The notes below the pieces were generated by a model that searched no databases, was not told where the DNA came from, and was given only the letters and a program-made list of their open reading frames with translations. Shown one piece after another: positions 34,378 to 42,816 of a stretch of DNA of 64,000 bases. Origin of the DNA: JAIBJN01 sp963775505. GTDB taxonomy: Bacteria; Actinomycetota; Thermoleophilia; Gaiellales; Gaiellaceae. The translations under genes and the position numbers were made by a program. The stretch spans positions 496,001-560,000 of the forward strand of contig CAVZIL010000008.1 in the NCBI GenBank assembly GCA_963775505.1, in the 5' to 3' direction. Each line of letters starts with the position of its first letter. Position 1 is the stretch's first letter.

Positions 34378-35444
34378 GTCCGGAGTATGCGCACGCCGCC
34401 CTCGCCTAGGAAGGCGGCGAGGCGTCGGCCCTCGGCCTCCACGGCGGCCGTGTCCTTCTTGGACAGGCGGCGGGCCGGCTTGACGACGATCTCGCCGTCC
34501 ACGACGCGCCAGGCGGCGCGGACGAACCCGCCGACCAGGAGTAGCTTGAAGAAGCGCCCGTCCCCGAAGCCGAGCAGGGGCCGGTCGGCCGGGTCGCCGA
34601 TCCGCGAGCGGTCGGCGTGGCCAAGGAAGACGTTGTCGTACTCCGGCAGAAAGCGCACCGGCGCCGGCGCGTCGGGGTCGCCGTGCGGCGCGTCCGGAAG
34701 GTCGAAGAGCTCGACGCCATTCTCGTCGCGGAACGTGCGTAGCCCCGGGCGCAGTCGGTCGACCACCTCACGGACGCCCGTGAACCCGGACCACATGGCC
34801 ACGTCCTTCACGCTCGCCGGCCCGAACGCGCCCAGGTAGCGGAGGACGGCCCGGTCGGGCGCCGGGTCGCCGTCGAGCGGACGGCCGAGCCAGCTTTCGA
34901 CGGTGGCGAGCGTCGCCCGCCCGCTGCGGCTCCAGAGGCCGCGCGGCGGGATCTGCACGACGGGGAGGAGGTAGGTGACCGTGTGCGCCATCGCCTCCGC
35001 GTCGCGGGCGGGCCAGCGCTCCGCGAGGTGGTCGCGGATCTGCGCGCGGGTGCGCGGGGCCTCCTCGAGGAGCGCGCGGCCCGCGGCGACGACCTCGGCC
35101 GGGTCGGCGTCGCCGAGCCGCTTGCCGAACGGGCTCGCCGTCCAGTGGACACGCTCGGTCACCGCCTGGATCGCCGGACGGAGGGCGATGCAATCGCGCG
35201 CGGTGACGAGGTGGATCGTCCCGCGCATGAGCGTCAGCCGCACCGCCTCGCGCGCCTCGAGCAGCCCCTCCAGGTCCTCCGGCCGGAACCCCTGGAGCCG
35301 CGTCCAGAGCGCCACGTACGGATCCTTCGGCTCCTGCGCCTGCAGGCCGACCAGGCGCTCGATCACTTCCGCGGCCGGCAGCTCGACCCGCTTCAGCAGG
35401 AGCTGCCGCTGGAGCAGCGTTCTGTTCAGCTCCTTCGTGCTCAG
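34374..35444 (-). CDS. AlkZ-like winged-helix DNA-binding protein (HTH_42 family)
   Basis: About 356 aa. LVGLQAQEPKDPYVALWTRL near the N-terminus, VRLTLMRGTIHLVTARD, and the C-terminal FLPEYDNVFLGHADRSRI and GGFVRAAWRVVDG match the HTH_42/YcaQ-AlkZ family, whose best-studied members are DNA glycosylases that unhook interstrand crosslinks. The family QxQ motif is present as LQAQ. The only start compatible with the N-terminus is CTG at 35444, overlapping the upstream TGA (CTGA); this is unusual but mirrors GTGA/ATGA overlaps elsewhere. Confidence 0.85.
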   Translation of the reverse strand: MSTKELNRTLLQRQLLLKRVELPAAEVIERLVGLQAQEPKDPYVALWTRLQGFRPEDLEGLLEAREAVRLTLMRGTIHLVTARDCIALRPAIQAVTERVHWTASPFGKRLGDADPAEVVAAGRALLEEAPRTRAQIRDHLAERWPARDAEAMAHTVTYLLPVVQIPPRGLWSRSGRATLATVESWLGRPLDGDPAPDRAVLRYLGAFGPASVKDVAMWSGFTGVREVVDRLRPGLRTFRDENGVELFDLPDAPHGDPDAPAPVRFLPEYDNVFLGHADRSRIGDPADRPLLGFGDGRFFKLLLVGGFVRAAWRVVDGEIVVKPARRLSKKDTAAVEAEGRRLAAFLGEGGVRILRT

Positions 35445-36574
35445 AGCCCGAGGTGCCGCGCGATCACCATCCGCTGCACTTCGTTCGTGCCCTCGCCGAT
35501 CTCCAGCACCTTCTGGTCTCGGTAGAGGCGCGAGATCGCGTACTCGTCCATGAAGCCGTAGCCGCCGTGGAGCTGGAGCGCCTTGTCCGCGACGCGCTTG
35601 GAGAGCTCGCCGGTGTAGAGCTTGGCGATCGCCGCTTCCTCGGCGAACTCCCGGCCCTGGTCCTTGAGCCAGGCCGCCCTGTAGACGAGCCCGCGCGCGG
35701 CCTCGAGCTCCACGGCCATGTCCGCGAGGGCGAACTGCACCGCCTGGAACTTCGCGATCGGCTTCCCGAACTGCTCTCGCTCCGCCGTGTAGGCGCGCGC
35801 CAGCTCGTAGGCGCCCTGTGCCAGGCCGAGGCCCATCGCCGCCACCGAGATGCGCCCGCCGTCGAGGATCTCCAGGAACTGCCTGAAGCCGGCGCCGCGC
35901 GGCCCGAGCAGGTTTCCCTCCGGCACGCGGCAATCCTCGAAGGAGAGCTCGCGCGTGTCGGAGGCGCGCCAGCCCATCTTCCGCATCGGCGCCGAGATCA
36001 CGTACCCCCGCGTGCCGTTGGGGACGATCAGGTTCGAGACCTCGTCGTCCCCCGTGCGAGCCGTGATCGTCACGCAGGCGGTCATGTCGGTGCCGGCATT
36101 CGTGATGAAGATCTTCGAACCGTTCACGACCCACTCGCCGCCGTCGAGGTCGGCCGTCGTCCGGGTCGCGCCCGCGTCCGAGCCGGCGCCGGGCTCGGTC
36201 AACCCGAAGGCGGCCAGCTTCCGCCCGGAGGCGAGGTCGGGGAGCCACTCCCGCTTCTGGTCCTCCGAGCCGAAGAGGAGGAACGGCATCGTCCCGAGCG
36301 AGGTGTGCGCGGCGACGGTGATCGCCACCGACGAGTCGATGCGGGTGAGCTCCTCGATGGCGATGGCGTAGGCGAGCGTGTCGCCGCCGGCCCCGCCGTA
36401 CTCCTCCGGGATCGGGATGCCCATGAGCCCGAGCTCGGCCAGCTCCGCCACGATGTCCGACGGGAAGCGATGCTCGCGGTCGAGCTCCTCCGCCACCGGC
36501 GCGATCCGCTCCTCGGCGAACGCGCGCACGGTCTCGCGCAGGAGCTCGTGCTCGGGCGAGAGGTCGAGGTCCAC
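35441..36574 (-). CDS. Acyl-CoA dehydrogenase
   Basis: 377 aa. FAAFGLTEPGAGSDAGATRTTA-type flavin region, FITNAGTDMTACVTITART, MGWRASDTRELSFEDCRVP, LAQGAYELARAYTAEREQFGKPIAKFQ, LHGGYGFMDEYAISRLYRD and EIGEGTNEVQRMVIARHLGL. Its position near leucine-catabolism genes suggests isovaleryl-CoA dehydrogenase, but the catalytic Glu is in the usual GEGT place, whereas isovaleryl-CoA dehydrogenases carry Ala or Gly there, so a straight-chain or branched short-chain role is equally possible. GTG start at 36574, just after the aminopeptidase stop. Confidence 0.93.
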   Translation of the reverse strand: MDLDLSPEHELLRETVRAFAEERIAPVAEELDREHRFPSDIVAELAELGLMGIPIPEEYGGAGGDTLAYAIAIEELTRIDSSVAITVAAHTSLGTMPFLLFGSEDQKREWLPDLASGRKLAAFGLTEPGAGSDAGATRTTADLDGGEWVVNGSKIFITNAGTDMTACVTITARTGDDEVSNLIVPNGTRGYVISAPMRKMGWRASDTRELSFEDCRVPEGNLLGPRGAGFRQFLEILDGGRISVAAMGLGLAQGAYELARAYTAEREQFGKPIAKFQAVQFALADMAVELEAARGLVYRAAWLKDQGREFAEEAAIAKLYTGELSKRVADKALQLHGGYGFMDEYAISRLYRDQKVLEIGEGTNEVQRMVIARHLGL

Positions 36575-36576
36575 GG

Positions 36577-38070
36577 CTAGGCGGCCAGGCGGCGCGCCAG
36601 CTCGGCGAGCAGGCGCACGCCGTACCCGGTCGCCCCCAGCCGGGAGTAGTAGTCGCCGCGGCCGCGGTCGAGGTAGGCGGTGCCGGCGATGTCGAGGTGG
36701 GCCCACGGCCCCTCGCCGGCGAACGTCTCCAGGAATGCCGCGGCGAGGATCGGCGAGGCCTGCTTGTAGTCGGACGAGTTCTTCAGGTCGGCGAAGGCAG
36801 AGTCGTTGTAGCGGTGGTAGCGCTCGTGGAGCGGGAGGCGCCAGGCATGGTCGCCGCTCGCCTCGGCCGCCGCCTGGACCTCCGCGCACCAGTCCTCGTC
36901 GTTGCCGAAGAGACCGGCGTAGAGATCGCCCAGGGCGACGACGATTCCGCCGGTGAGCGTGGCCAGGTCGAGAAGGTGCGTCGCTCCGGACTCGCGCGTG
37001 TACCAGAGCGCGTCCGCGAGGATCAGGCGTCCTTCGGCGTCGGTGTTGGCGATCTCGATCGTCTTCCCGCTGAGCGCGGTGACGATGTCGCCGGGACGCG
37101 AGGCGTGGCCGCTCGGCAGGTTCTCGCAGGCGGGCACCACGGCGAGGATCCGAACCGGGAGGCCGAGCTCCGCGATCGCCGCCGTCCCCGCCAGGACTGC
37201 GCCGCCGCCGCCCATGTCCGACTTCATGTCGTCCATGTGCAGCGCGGGCTTCAGCGACAACCCGCCGGCGTCGAACGTGATCGCCTTGCCGACCAGGCCG
37301 ACGCGGAGATCTGGGCGGGCAGGGTCCGGCGGCTCGTAGGTCAGCGTGATCAGCCGGGGCGGGTTGTCGCTCCCCTGAGCGACCGCGGCGAAGGCGCCCA
37401 TCCCAGCCGCGCGGATCTCCTCGGGGCCGAGGGCCTCGAAGCGCAGGTGCTCGCTCCCGCCCGCGAGCTCCTCCGCCCAGTCGGCGAGCCCCTGCGGCGT
37501 CAGCTCGTTCGCCGGGGCGTTGACGACGTCCCGGCAGCGGTTCGCCCAGGAGGCCGCGACGTTCGCCCGCCGGGCCGCGTCGCCGGCCCCGCCCGCGGCG
37601 GGGCCGCAGAGGACGAAGCGCTCGATGCCGCCGCGCAGCTCGTCCTTCGTCTTCCAGCGCCCGTTCTCGTAGGGGCCGAGCACGGTGCCGTCGACGAGGG
37701 CGCGGCCCTGCTCCTCCGCGGGAAGGCCGTTCTCCTCGACGACCCAGGCGACGGATGTTCCGCCGAGGTCGAGTGTTCGGGCGGCGATCCTCGCCGCCGC
37801 AGTGCGCAGCCGGTCGGCGTCGAGCGGGCGGCTGCCGAGGCCGACGGTGGCGACGCGGGCGGCGGCCAGGCGGCCGTCGGCATGCAGGAGGGCGACGTGG
37901 CCCTCGTCTCCCTTCAGCTCGCCCGCCTCGAGGAGCCCGGTGAGCCTGCCCTCGACCAGCCGGTCGAGGCCCTCCGCCGCGCCGCGGATCTCGGCGGGAT
38001 CGCGAACGGCGAAGGCGAGGACGTCGGCTTCGACCCCTCCCGGCGGCGCCTCGACGACGTCGATCTGCAT
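36577..38070 (-). CDS. pepA: Leucyl aminopeptidase, M17 family
   Basis: 497 aa. N-terminal macro-like domain (residues 1-150), then VNAPANELTPQGLADWA and the two-zinc site: GKAITFDAGGLSLKPALHMDDMKSDMGG, PACENLPSG and the signature NTDAEGRLILADAL. It releases N-terminal amino acids in the cytoplasm, as a hexamer. TACCAT sits 12 nt before the ATG. It is first in a minus-strand series with the acyl-CoA dehydrogenase, the AlkZ-like protein and the DUF72 protein. Confidence 0.95.
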   Translation of the reverse strand: MQIDVVEAPPGGVEADVLAFAVRDPAEIRGAAEGLDRLVEGRLTGLLEAGELKGDEGHVALLHADGRLAAARVATVGLGSRPLDADRLRTAAARIAARTLDLGGTSVAWVVEENGLPAEEQGRALVDGTVLGPYENGRWKTKDELRGGIERFVLCGPAAGGAGDAARRANVAASWANRCRDVVNAPANELTPQGLADWAEELAGGSEHLRFEALGPEEIRAAGMGAFAAVAQGSDNPPRLITLTYEPPDPARPDLRVGLVGKAITFDAGGLSLKPALHMDDMKSDMGGGGAVLAGTAAIAELGLPVRILAVVPACENLPSGHASRPGDIVTALSGKTIEIANTDAEGRLILADALWYTRESGATHLLDLATLTGGIVVALGDLYAGLFGNDEDWCAEVQAAAEASGDHAWRLPLHERYHRYNDSAFADLKNSSDYKQASPILAAAFLETFAGEGPWAHLDIAGTAYLDRGRGDYYSRLGATGYGVRLLAELARRLAA

Positions 38071-38229
38071 GAGCGAGGCGGGATGGTAGCTGAGGGTTGC
38101 AGCCGCGTGCCCCGTTCGAGGGATGGGCCGGGGGCCGGGCGCTCCCGATACAGAAGGGGCGCGAGAGCGCAGCTTCACCCTCTCCCCCAAGCCCGCACCT
38201 CCCCTCCGCGGGCGAATACCTCTCCCCTC

Positions 38230-38254
38230 GAAGCCCTCCTCTTCGGAGGGCTTC
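38230..38254. promoter_or_regulatory. Perfect 10-bp inverted repeat upstream of the MFS gene
   Basis: GAAGCCCTCC (38230-38239), a 5-nt loop TCTTC, then GGAGGGCTTC (38245-38254). It ends 11 nt before the TAACGT -10 box (38266-38271) of the transporter, covering roughly -48 to -24, where a repressor would sit. It has no T-tract and no upstream plus-strand gene, so operator is more likely than terminator. Confidence 0.5.
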
Positions 38255-38277
38255 CTCGTGCTGGGTAACGTTCGCTC

Positions 38278-39471
38278 GTGCACGGCGTCGACCCGAAGGG
38301 GATGGCGGCCCTCTCGTCGGGCCACTTGGCGACGGACCTCGCCCAGGGGGCGCTCCCGGCGCTCCTGCCCTTTCTGGCCACTCGCTTCGACCTCTCGTAC
38401 ACCATGGTCGGCGCCCTCGTGCTCGCGGCGACGTTCAGCTCGTCGCTGATCCAGCCGGCGTTCGGCCTCTGGTCGGATGCGCGCAAGGCGCTCTGGCTCC
38501 TCCCGGCCGGCGTCGCCCTCGCCGGCGTCGGGATGGCCTTCGCGTCGGTCGCGCCGAGCTACGCGCTCGTCCTGCTCGGCGTGCTCGTCTCGGGCCTCGG
38601 CGTCGCCGCCTACCACCCGGAGGGCTCGAAGTTCGCCAGCTACGTCAGCGGCACCCGGCGCGCGACCGGGATGTCGTTCTTCTCGGTGGGCGGCAACATC
38701 GGCTTCGCGCTCGGCCCGCTTCTGGCTTCGTTCTTCGTCATCACCCTGGGACTCGGCCTCGACGGGGGGGCGCTCCTCGTGCTCCCGGGACTCTTCGTGG
38801 CCGCCCTGCTCCTGGTGGCGCTTCCCTATCTCGCGGCCTTCGTGCCTGCGGAGGAGGTGCTGGCCCGGCGGGCGGCGGCGGGGAACAACTGGTACGGCCT
38901 GTCCCTGCTCCTCGCGGTCGTTGGCCTGCGCAGCGTCGCGCACATGGGCCTGTTCGCGTTTGTCCCGCTCTACGAGATCTCGCGCGGGCACAGCGCCGGC
39001 TACGGAACCGCCCTGCTCGCCCTGTTCCTCTTCGCCGGCGCGCTGGGCACCCTCCTCGGCGGCAGGCTCGCGGACCTCGTCGGGCGCCGTGCCGTCCTCC
39101 TCGGGTCGTTCGTCGTCTCGACGCCGCTCATCGTCGTCTACGCCCTCGCCGGCGGGGTAGTCGGCGTCGTCGCGCTCACGCTCTCGGGCGCCGCGGTCAT
39201 CGGCACCTTCGGTGTCAGCCTCGTCATGAGCCAGGAGTACATGCCGGGGCGAGTCGGCATGGCGTCAGGGCTCTCGATCGGCTTCGCCATCGGGCTCGGC
39301 GGCGTTGCGGCGCTCACCCTCGGAGCCCTCGCCGACGCCGTCGACCTCCGGACCGCCGTCCTCGCCACCTGCGTCGGCCCGGCTCTTTGCATCCTCCTCA
39401 CCCTCCTCCTGCCCGCATCGCGTACGGTTCGGACGGCGGAGCCCGCCGTGGTGCCCACCGCGACCTACTGA
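38278..39471 (+). CDS. MFS transporter, fosmidomycin-resistance (Fsr)-like
   Basis: 397 aa, about 12 membrane helices. LATDLAQGALPALLPFLATRF opens helix 1, and the YHPEGSKFASYVSGTRRATGMSFFSVGGNIGFALGP region is characteristic of the Fsr/YfnC drug-exporter branch. GGRLADLVGRRAVLLGS is the MFS loop signature. It likely exports a small toxic compound; the substrate is unknown. Leaderless GTG, 7 nt past TAACGT, with an inverted repeat over the promoter that may bind a regulator. The stop overlaps the next start (TGATG). Confidence 0.9.
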   Translation: MHGVDPKGMAALSSGHLATDLAQGALPALLPFLATRFDLSYTMVGALVLAATFSSSLIQPAFGLWSDARKALWLLPAGVALAGVGMAFASVAPSYALVLLGVLVSGLGVAAYHPEGSKFASYVSGTRRATGMSFFSVGGNIGFALGPLLASFFVITLGLGLDGGALLVLPGLFVAALLLVALPYLAAFVPAEEVLARRAAAGNNWYGLSLLLAVVGLRSVAHMGLFAFVPLYEISRGHSAGYGTALLALFLFAGALGTLLGGRLADLVGRRAVLLGSFVVSTPLIVVYALAGGVVGVVALTLSGAAVIGTFGVSLVMSQEYMPGRVGMASGLSIGFAIGLGGVAALTLGALADAVDLRTAVLATCVGPALCILLTLLLPASRTVRTAEPAVVPTATY

Positions 39472-39788
39472 TGGCCGAGACTGCCCGCGAGTTCTTCGAT
39501 GAGCTGGCCGCCAGGACGGCGGGTGGCGCCGAGCGGACGCGCGGCCTCACCGCGAGCTATCGCTTCGACGTCGAGGGCGCGGGAAGCTGGCGCGTGGAGG
39601 TCGACGACGGGACCGTCGCCGTCGCCGAGAGCGACGGCCCCGCCGACTGTGTCATCGCGGCGCCGGAGGACCTCTTCTTACGCATCGTTCGCGGCGAGCA
39701 GAGCCCGATGGGCGCCTTCCTCATGGGGAAGATCCGCGTCGACGGCGACCCCGGGTTGGCGATGCGCCTGAAGGACCTGCTCGGCTAG
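39471..39788 (+). CDS. SCP2 sterol-binding-domain protein
   Basis: 105 aa: FFDELAARTAGG, GLTASYRFDVEGAGSWRVEVDDGTVAV, ADCVIAAPEDLFLRIVRGEQSPMGAFLMGKIRVDGD and LAMRLKDLL, the complete SCP2 fold. It binds lipids or acyl-CoA-like ligands in a hydrophobic tunnel. It is coupled to the MFS gene by a 1-nt overlap and shares a CTAG stop with the convergent DJ-1 gene. Confidence 0.92.
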   Translation: MAETAREFFDELAARTAGGAERTRGLTASYRFDVEGAGSWRVEVDDGTVAVAESDGPADCVIAAPEDLFLRIVRGEQSPMGAFLMGKIRVDGDPGLAMRLKDLLG

Positions 39789-40366
39789 CGGGCGGCCCGA
39801 GTGGCCTCGCGCTGCTGGGCGCGGAAACCCTCGGCGAACTCCTCGACGAGCTTCTCGCAGAAGGCCGGCAGGTCGTCGGGCCCGCGGCTCGTCACGAGCC
39901 CGCGGTCGACCACGACCTCTTCGTCGATCCAACGGCCGCCCGCGTTCCTGATGTCGGTCTTGAGGCTCGGCCAGGACGTGACCCTCCGTCCCTTCACGAC
40001 GCCCGTCTCGACGAGGCTCCACGCGCCGTGGCAGATCGACGCCACCGGCTTCCCCTGCTCGAAGAACGCGGCCACGAACGCCATCGCGCGGGAGTCCATC
40101 CGGAGGAGGTCCGGGTTGATCACGCCTCCGGGGAGGACCAGAGCGTCGTAGTCCTCGGCGTCCGCCTCGGCGACGATCCTGTCCACCCGAAAGCGGTCGG
40201 CTTTGTCGTGGTGGTCGAAGCCCTGGATCTCGCCGGTCTCCAGCGAGACGAGCTCGGGCTCGCCCCCGGCCTCCTCGACCTCGTTCCACGTCTCCGTCAG
40301 CTCGACCTCCTCGACGCCGTCGGTGGCGAGGAACGCCACGCGCTTGTCCTTGAGCGGCGCGCCCAT
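39785..40366 (-). CDS. DJ-1/PfpI-family protein (deglycase/stress protein type)
   Basis: 193 aa: VAFLATDGVEEVELTETWN, YDALVLPGGVINPDLLR, and the nucleophile elbow VASICHGAWSLVE with its Cys. SRGPDDLPAFCEKLVEEF closes the domain. Members act as general stress proteins, proposed glycation-repair or chaperone-like enzymes. A strong ribosome binding site GGAGG is 7-8 nt before the ATG, unusual here. Confidence 0.92.
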   Translation of the reverse strand: MGAPLKDKRVAFLATDGVEEVELTETWNEVEEAGGEPELVSLETGEIQGFDHHDKADRFRVDRIVAEADAEDYDALVLPGGVINPDLLRMDSRAMAFVAAFFEQGKPVASICHGAWSLVETGVVKGRRVTSWPSLKTDIRNAGGRWIDEEVVVDRGLVTSRGPDDLPAFCEKLVEEFAEGFRAQQREATRAAR

Positions 40367-40437
40367 GTCGGTCCTCCTTCTTGTGGGTCACCTCGCGCGT
40401 ACCCCGCCGTGCGGGCGCCAAAACCGACGAGAGCGCG

Positions 40438-41034
40438 TCAGGGCGCGAGCCGCTCGAGGCGCCAGGAGCTGCCGGAGCCGAGGGTGTAGCGAAAGCGGTC
40501 GTGCAGCCGGTTCGGGCGGTTTTGCCAGAACTCGAGCCGGCGCGGACGGAGGAGGTAGCCGCCCCACCAGGGCGGAAGGGGCGGGTCGTCGCCGTAGGCG
40601 GCCTGCGCCTCGGCGAACGCGCGCTCGAGCGCGTCCCGGTCGGGGACGACCTCGCTCTGCCGCGACGCCCACGCCCCGAGCCGGCTCCCGAGCGGGCGCG
40701 TTCGGAAGTAGGCCTCGGACTCGTCGCGCGGGAGCGGCTCCACCGTTCCGGAGACGGTGACCTGCCGCCGCGGGTCGAGCGGCCAGTGGAAGACGAGCGC
40801 CGCCTCGGGGTTCTCGGCCAGCTCACGGGCCTTCCGGCTCTCCGTGTTCGTGAAGAAGCGGAAGCCGTCCGCGTCGACGCTCTTGAGCAGGACCGTACGC
40901 GCCGAGGGGCGCCCGGCCGCGTCGGCGGTGGCGAGCGTCATCGCCTCCGGCAGCTCGACTCCGCCCTGCCGCGCGTCCTCGAGCCACCGGGCGAACTGGG
41001 CCAGCGGGTCCGGCAGGAGGTCGGCTGCGTCCAT
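40438..41034 (-). CDS. pdxH: Pyridoxamine 5'-phosphate oxidase
   Basis: 198 aa: FARWLEDARQGGVELPEAMTLATAD, SARTVLLKSVDADGFRFFTN, FRTRPLGSRLGAWASRQS, WWGGYLLRPRRLEFWQNRPNRLHDRFRY and a C-terminal WRLERLAP that binds PLP. It uses FMN and oxygen to make pyridoxal phosphate. The ATG overlaps the TGA of the biotin-carboxylase gene (TGATG). Confidence 0.95.
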   Translation of the reverse strand: MDAADLLPDPLAQFARWLEDARQGGVELPEAMTLATADAAGRPSARTVLLKSVDADGFRFFTNTESRKARELAENPEAALVFHWPLDPRRQVTVSGTVEPLPRDESEAYFRTRPLGSRLGAWASRQSEVVPDRDALERAFAEAQAAYGDDPPLPPWWGGYLLRPRRLEFWQNRPNRLHDRFRYTLGSGSSWRLERLAP

Positions 41035-42656
41035 CAGTCCTCGAGCTCCACGAGCAGCATCCCGCCGGAGACTCGATCCCCCTCCGCGACGTGGACGCGC
41101 TTCACGACGGCCTCGTAGGGCGAGAGGAGCGGCGTCTCCATCTTCATGGCCTCGAGCACGACGAGCGGCTGGCGGGGCTCCACGCGGTCGCCCTCGCCGG
41201 CGAGGACGCGGATGACGACGCCGGGCATTGGGGCGACGAGCGTGCTGGTCTCGTGGAGCCCGTCGGCGGCGTGCGCCGCGCTCTCGACTGTCGGAGCCGG
41301 CCGCGGGCCCGGGACGGCCGCGTTCCGGTCCCGGTTCAGCCGCCAGTACCCGGACCAGGGCTTCCTCGCGGGCGTCGGGAGCGAGAGCGGCGGATGCTCG
41401 CGCAGGAAGGCGGTCGTCGTCTTCCCGGCCCGCACGGCCGGGTGGTCGACGAGCCAGCGGAGGAAGCCGAGGTTGGTCGTCGTGCCGGCGACGCGGGTCG
41501 CGCGGAGGGCGCGCGAGAGGTCGGCGAAAGCGTCCTCGCGAGTCTCGGAGTGCGCGCTGAGCTTGGCGATCAGGGGGTCGTAGGCGACCGGGATCTCGTC
41601 CCCGGCCTCGACACCCGCGTCGACGCGGACGGTCTCCGGGAGGCGGAGCAGCTCGAGCCGGCCGGCCTGCGGCAGGAACGTCAGCGGGTGCTCGGCATAG
41701 AGGCGCACCTCGACCGCGTGGCCTTCGGGCTCGCGCGAGCCGAGGCCGAGCGGCTCGCCCGCTGCGATCCTGAGCTGCTGCTCGACGAGGTCGAGACCGG
41801 TGACGAGCTCGGTCACCGGGTGCTCCACCTGGAGCCGGGCGTTCAGCTCCAGGAAGAAGAAGTGCTCGCCGTCGAGCATGAACTCGGCGGTGCCGGCGTT
41901 CTCGTAGCCGACGGCGCGCGCGAACGCCACGGCCGCCTCGCCCATTGCGGCCCGAAGCTCGGGGTCGAGCGCGGGGGAGGGGCTCTCCTCGAGCACCTTC
42001 TGGTGCCGGCGCTGGATCGAGCACTCGCGCTCGCCGAGGTGGATCACGTCTCCGTGGCGGTCGGCCAGCAGCTGGATCTCGACGTGCCGGGGCCGCTCGA
42101 CGTACCGCTCCGCGAAGACCCGCCCGTCCCCGAACCCCGCCTCCGCCTCGCGCGCCGCCGACTCGAGCGCGCCCGCCAGCTCCTCGGGCGAGTAGACGAC
42201 GCGCATCCCTCTTCCGCCCCCGCCCGCCGCCGCCTTGACGATGAGCGGATAGCCGAGCTCATCCGGCTCGCCCGACTCGACCACGGGGATCCCGGCCTCC
42301 CGTGCGAGGCGCTTGGCTTCGAGCTTGTCCCCGGACGCGTTCAGCGCCGCGGGCGGCGGGCCGACGAAGACGATGCCGGCCTCCTCGACCGCCTCGGCGA
42401 ACTCGCCGCTCTCGGCCAGGAACCCGTAGCCGGGGTGGATCGCGTCCGCCCCGGCCTGCTGCGCCGCCCGGATCACCTCGCGGGCGTCGAGGTAGCTCGC
42501 GACCGCGATGCTCTCGTCCGCCTGACGCGTGTGGTACGTGCCCTCGTCGTCGGGCGCGTGGACGGCCACCGCGCCGATGCCGAGCCGGCGGCACGTGGCG
42601 AAGACGCGCGCGGCGATCTCGCCGCGGTTCGCTACGAGGAGCTTGCGGATGCTCAT
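41034..42656 (-). CDS. Biotin carboxylase/BCCP alpha subunit, methylcrotonyl- or acyl-CoA carboxylase
   Basis: 540 aa. Residues 1-445 are biotin carboxylase: LVANRGEIAARVFATCRRLG, HPGYGFLAES, the ATP-grasp loop KAAAGGGGRGMRVV, ERECSIQRRHQKVLEESPSP and FLELNARLQVEHPVTE. A linker leads to a biotinyl domain with LVVLEAMKMETPLL (biotin on Lys). Shorter than the usual 650-aa MCC or PCC alpha, because the BT domain is reduced. With methylcrotonyl-CoA carboxylase beta at 45561 and the hydratase at 43540 it fits leucine breakdown (inference). Confidence 0.9.
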   Translation of the reverse strand: MSIRKLLVANRGEIAARVFATCRRLGIGAVAVHAPDDEGTYHTRQADESIAVASYLDAREVIRAAQQAGADAIHPGYGFLAESGEFAEAVEEAGIVFVGPPPAALNASGDKLEAKRLAREAGIPVVESGEPDELGYPLIVKAAAGGGGRGMRVVYSPEELAGALESAAREAEAGFGDGRVFAERYVERPRHVEIQLLADRHGDVIHLGERECSIQRRHQKVLEESPSPALDPELRAAMGEAAVAFARAVGYENAGTAEFMLDGEHFFFLELNARLQVEHPVTELVTGLDLVEQQLRIAAGEPLGLGSREPEGHAVEVRLYAEHPLTFLPQAGRLELLRLPETVRVDAGVEAGDEIPVAYDPLIAKLSAHSETREDAFADLSRALRATRVAGTTTNLGFLRWLVDHPAVRAGKTTTAFLREHPPLSLPTPARKPWSGYWRLNRDRNAAVPGPRPAPTVESAAHAADGLHETSTLVAPMPGVVIRVLAGEGDRVEPRQPLVVLEAMKMETPLLSPYEAVVKRVHVAEGDRVSGGMLLVELED

Positions 42657-42720
42657 TCTTCGCCAGTCGTTCGGAGGTCGGCTAGAGCCGTGTCCTGCCT
42701 GGACAGGGCCGAAAGAGCCG

Positions 42721-42750
42721 TTGTCGAGGGGGGCAACTCTGTTCTATCCT
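42721..42750 (+). promoter_or_regulatory. Promoter of the secreted aromatic-rich protein gene
   Basis: TTGTCG (42721-42726) and TATCCT (42745-42750) with an 18-nt spacer. The predicted start near 42757 leaves a 60-nt leader with GAGGAGG a few bases before the GTG at 42817. Confidence 0.55.
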
Positions 42751-42816
42751 GAAGCAAATCGAACTCGAGCGGCGCAGCCCGCGGCCTCGACTCAGTTCTC
42801 GACGAGGAGGTCGAAG

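Noticed and set aside
35441..36574. Calling the second acyl-CoA dehydrogenase isovaleryl-CoA dehydrogenase
   Set aside because: The catalytic Glu is at the standard position, unlike known isovaleryl-CoA dehydrogenases, so only the general family is claimed.
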